From Trochalopteron elliotii (taxonomy: Eukaryota > Chordata > Aves > Passeriformes > Leiothrichidae): DNA of 64,000 nucleotides. Below the pieces are notes generated by a model. The model did no database searches. It had not been told where the DNA came from and saw nothing but the letters and a program-made list of their open reading frames with translations. The stretch is from NCBI GenBank assembly GCA_024734555.1, contig JANPWX010000340.1:193313-257312 (forward strand), written 5' to 3'. Positions 40,301 through 64,000 of this stretch are shown here, one piece after another (positions within the stretch are counted from its first letter, which is position 1; the number at the start of each line of letters is the position of its first letter). The position numbers and the translations under genes were made by a program.

Positions 40301-41329
40301 GCCTATGGAAAGCAGCTCCCTGGTAGTCAGCAGTGATCTCAGCTTTGTAACTGGACTTCTTATTTGCAGAGAGCAAACAGCTTCTGACTTTCTGCCACCC
40401 TGTAATTCTCCCTGAGTGAAACATCTTCCCTTACTGCTTGTGAAATTGGTAAAGCTGTTGAATTGCTTTTTCCACCCAAATAGAAACTGTTCCCACTTTG
40501 GTCTTTATTCAGCAGTTAACTCCCAACTCACTTTTGAACGAAAACATAGTGCAGATGTATTCCAGTTTCCAGAAGGATCTTGCTGCAGCCGGGCTGTGCC
40601 CGGAGTAATGCTGATCTCATTTGGGTGGAACAAGTTAGTTGTTGCCGAATAATCTATTACCCTGTTCCCAGGCTTCCGTCTTTAAATCTGCACAGCAGGG
40701 ATTATTTACTTATGGATTTAAGTGTGTTGGGGATCTAGTTTTGTTTGACCCTCCCAACAGAACAAAATGCAATCAACTTCCTGGCAGTTGGGGTTGCTCC
40801 TGAAGTGTGCTGTTACTGCAGAGAGTCCAGGGCTGGCTCAGCCCAATTGAGGGCTGTGGGACTGCATCTGAGGTGATGTGGGTACAGCTCAGGGCTTCCC
40901 GGCCACCTCTGCCTCTGAACCCACTCAGCAGCTTTTTTAGCAAAGGAGCCTGAGCAGCTGCATCAAAACTCTGAGTACAAACTTCAGTCTCTGTATCGTG
41001 CTGTGCTGGAGACTGATGCAAACCTTTTGACATAGTTTTGTGGAGAACTAGCATGGATCTGAAAGGTGTTATGAACTCAGCAACTTGTTGGCTCCTCTCA
41101 GGTATCCTTACTCTTTGCTACTGCGTATTGACCTTCCCACCCTGCACTTCTGCTCCGTGGTTTCCTTGAGAATTGCTTGTATCCTGAAACAGGATCAATA
41201 TTGAATTCAGTGATCAATAACTCAAACGTTCGAACATAGTCTTATTAACAGAAAAAAAAATTGGATCCTGAGTAGAATTTGTTGTGCTGACACAAATTTT
41301 TATCCTGGGTTTGTGTTGCTATCATTGTC
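37381..41329. other. Non-coding stretch before the first coding exon
   Basis: No exon recognised. It contains the CpG-richer segment 37960-38160 with TEAD- and AP-1-like sites, and T runs at 38957-38970. A 144-codon reverse frame at 38338-38772 looks like chance. Confidence 0.5.
38043..38082. promoter_or_regulatory. Candidate TEAD / AP-1 composite site
   Basis: Within 40 bases lie an inverted pair of TEAD-type cores, cattcc at 38043-38048 and ggaatg at 38053-38058, and a perfect AP-1 site tgactca at 38076-38082. Such combinations mark many YAP/TAZ-responsive enhancers. The surrounding 200 bases are relatively CpG-rich. Motif matches alone are weak evidence. Confidence 0.3.
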
Positions 41330-41425
41330 CCTGGAAGTGTTCAAAAACCCTGTGGATGTGGCACTTGGGCATATGGTTAATGGTGAACACAGGAGTGCTG
41401 GGTTAATGATTGGACTGAGCTTGCA
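41330..41425 (+). repeat. CR1 fragment about 107 bp upstream of the first coding exon
   Basis: Reads ccctggaagtgttcaaaaa, then gtggatgtggcacttgggc and gggttaatgattggact, the subfamily also seen at 15525 and 37262. It is truncated at both ends; the 3' terminal octamers are absent or unrecognisable. Confidence 0.85.
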
Positions 41426-41553
41426 GATCCATCTGCAAATACCTGCTTGTGATTTACTTGATAGTTTGTGGTTCTAGTCTACAATAAATAAATAATTACA
41501 GCTTCTAACTTGTTTTCTTTTCCAATTCCCAGTGACGGCCTCCCCAGCTGAAG

Positions 41554-64000
<22,447 letters not shown>

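Noticed and set aside
1..41532. Exons of a neighbouring gene (for example CLNS1A or AQP11, which flank PAK1 in vertebrates)
   Set aside because: I looked for recognisable protein segments with splice sites on both strands and saw none; only short frames and CR1-derived frames occur.
41533..41553. Upstream in-frame start extending PAK1
   Set aside because: A TGA in frame begins at 41533, the first base of the exon, so the ATG at 41554 is the start.

Overview
This is vertebrate genomic DNA, almost certainly from a bird. The only gene I can support is the 5' two thirds of PAK1 (p21-activated kinase 1) on the + strand. The avian assignment rests on about eleven CR1 LINE fragments in both orientations, several of them close to the CR1 consensus typical of bird genomes, and on fairly short introns. 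I see no bacterial-type genes, no tRNA or rRNA genes, and no CRISPR, phage or operon structure.

Layout. Positions 1-41532 contain no recognisable coding exon. I read this stretch as the long first intron of PAK1, or less likely its 5' flank. It holds most of the CR1 copies, a few simple repeats and several AT-rich, repeat-free segments that could be regulatory. The first 400 bases are richer in CpG than what follows, which would fit a CpG-island promoter and a non-coding first exon lying just left of the window. From 41533 to 63698 there are ten coding exons with GT/AG introns and consistent phases. Joined, they give 371 codons with no stop: the Nck-binding proline motif, the CRIB/p21-binding segment, the autoinhibitory segment, an acidic stretch, the PIX-binding motif, and the start of the kinase N-lobe through the hinge and helices D/E. 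The catalytic loop, activation loop and C terminus lie beyond the right edge.

The protein is PAK1 rather than PAK2 or PAK3, judged by its N terminus and linker. It matches mammalian PAK1 closely from memory, with the differences clustered in the linker. The most notable is the absence of the Thr-Pro that carries the Cdk phosphosite Thr212 in mammals. Other points worth checking are a TEAD/AP-1-like motif cluster in the first intron, candidate conserved elements, an in-frame skippable exon that carries the PIX site, and a perfect 10-bp inverted repeat in an intron. I did not find a convincing new biological system here; most of the window is ordinary avian intron sequence.
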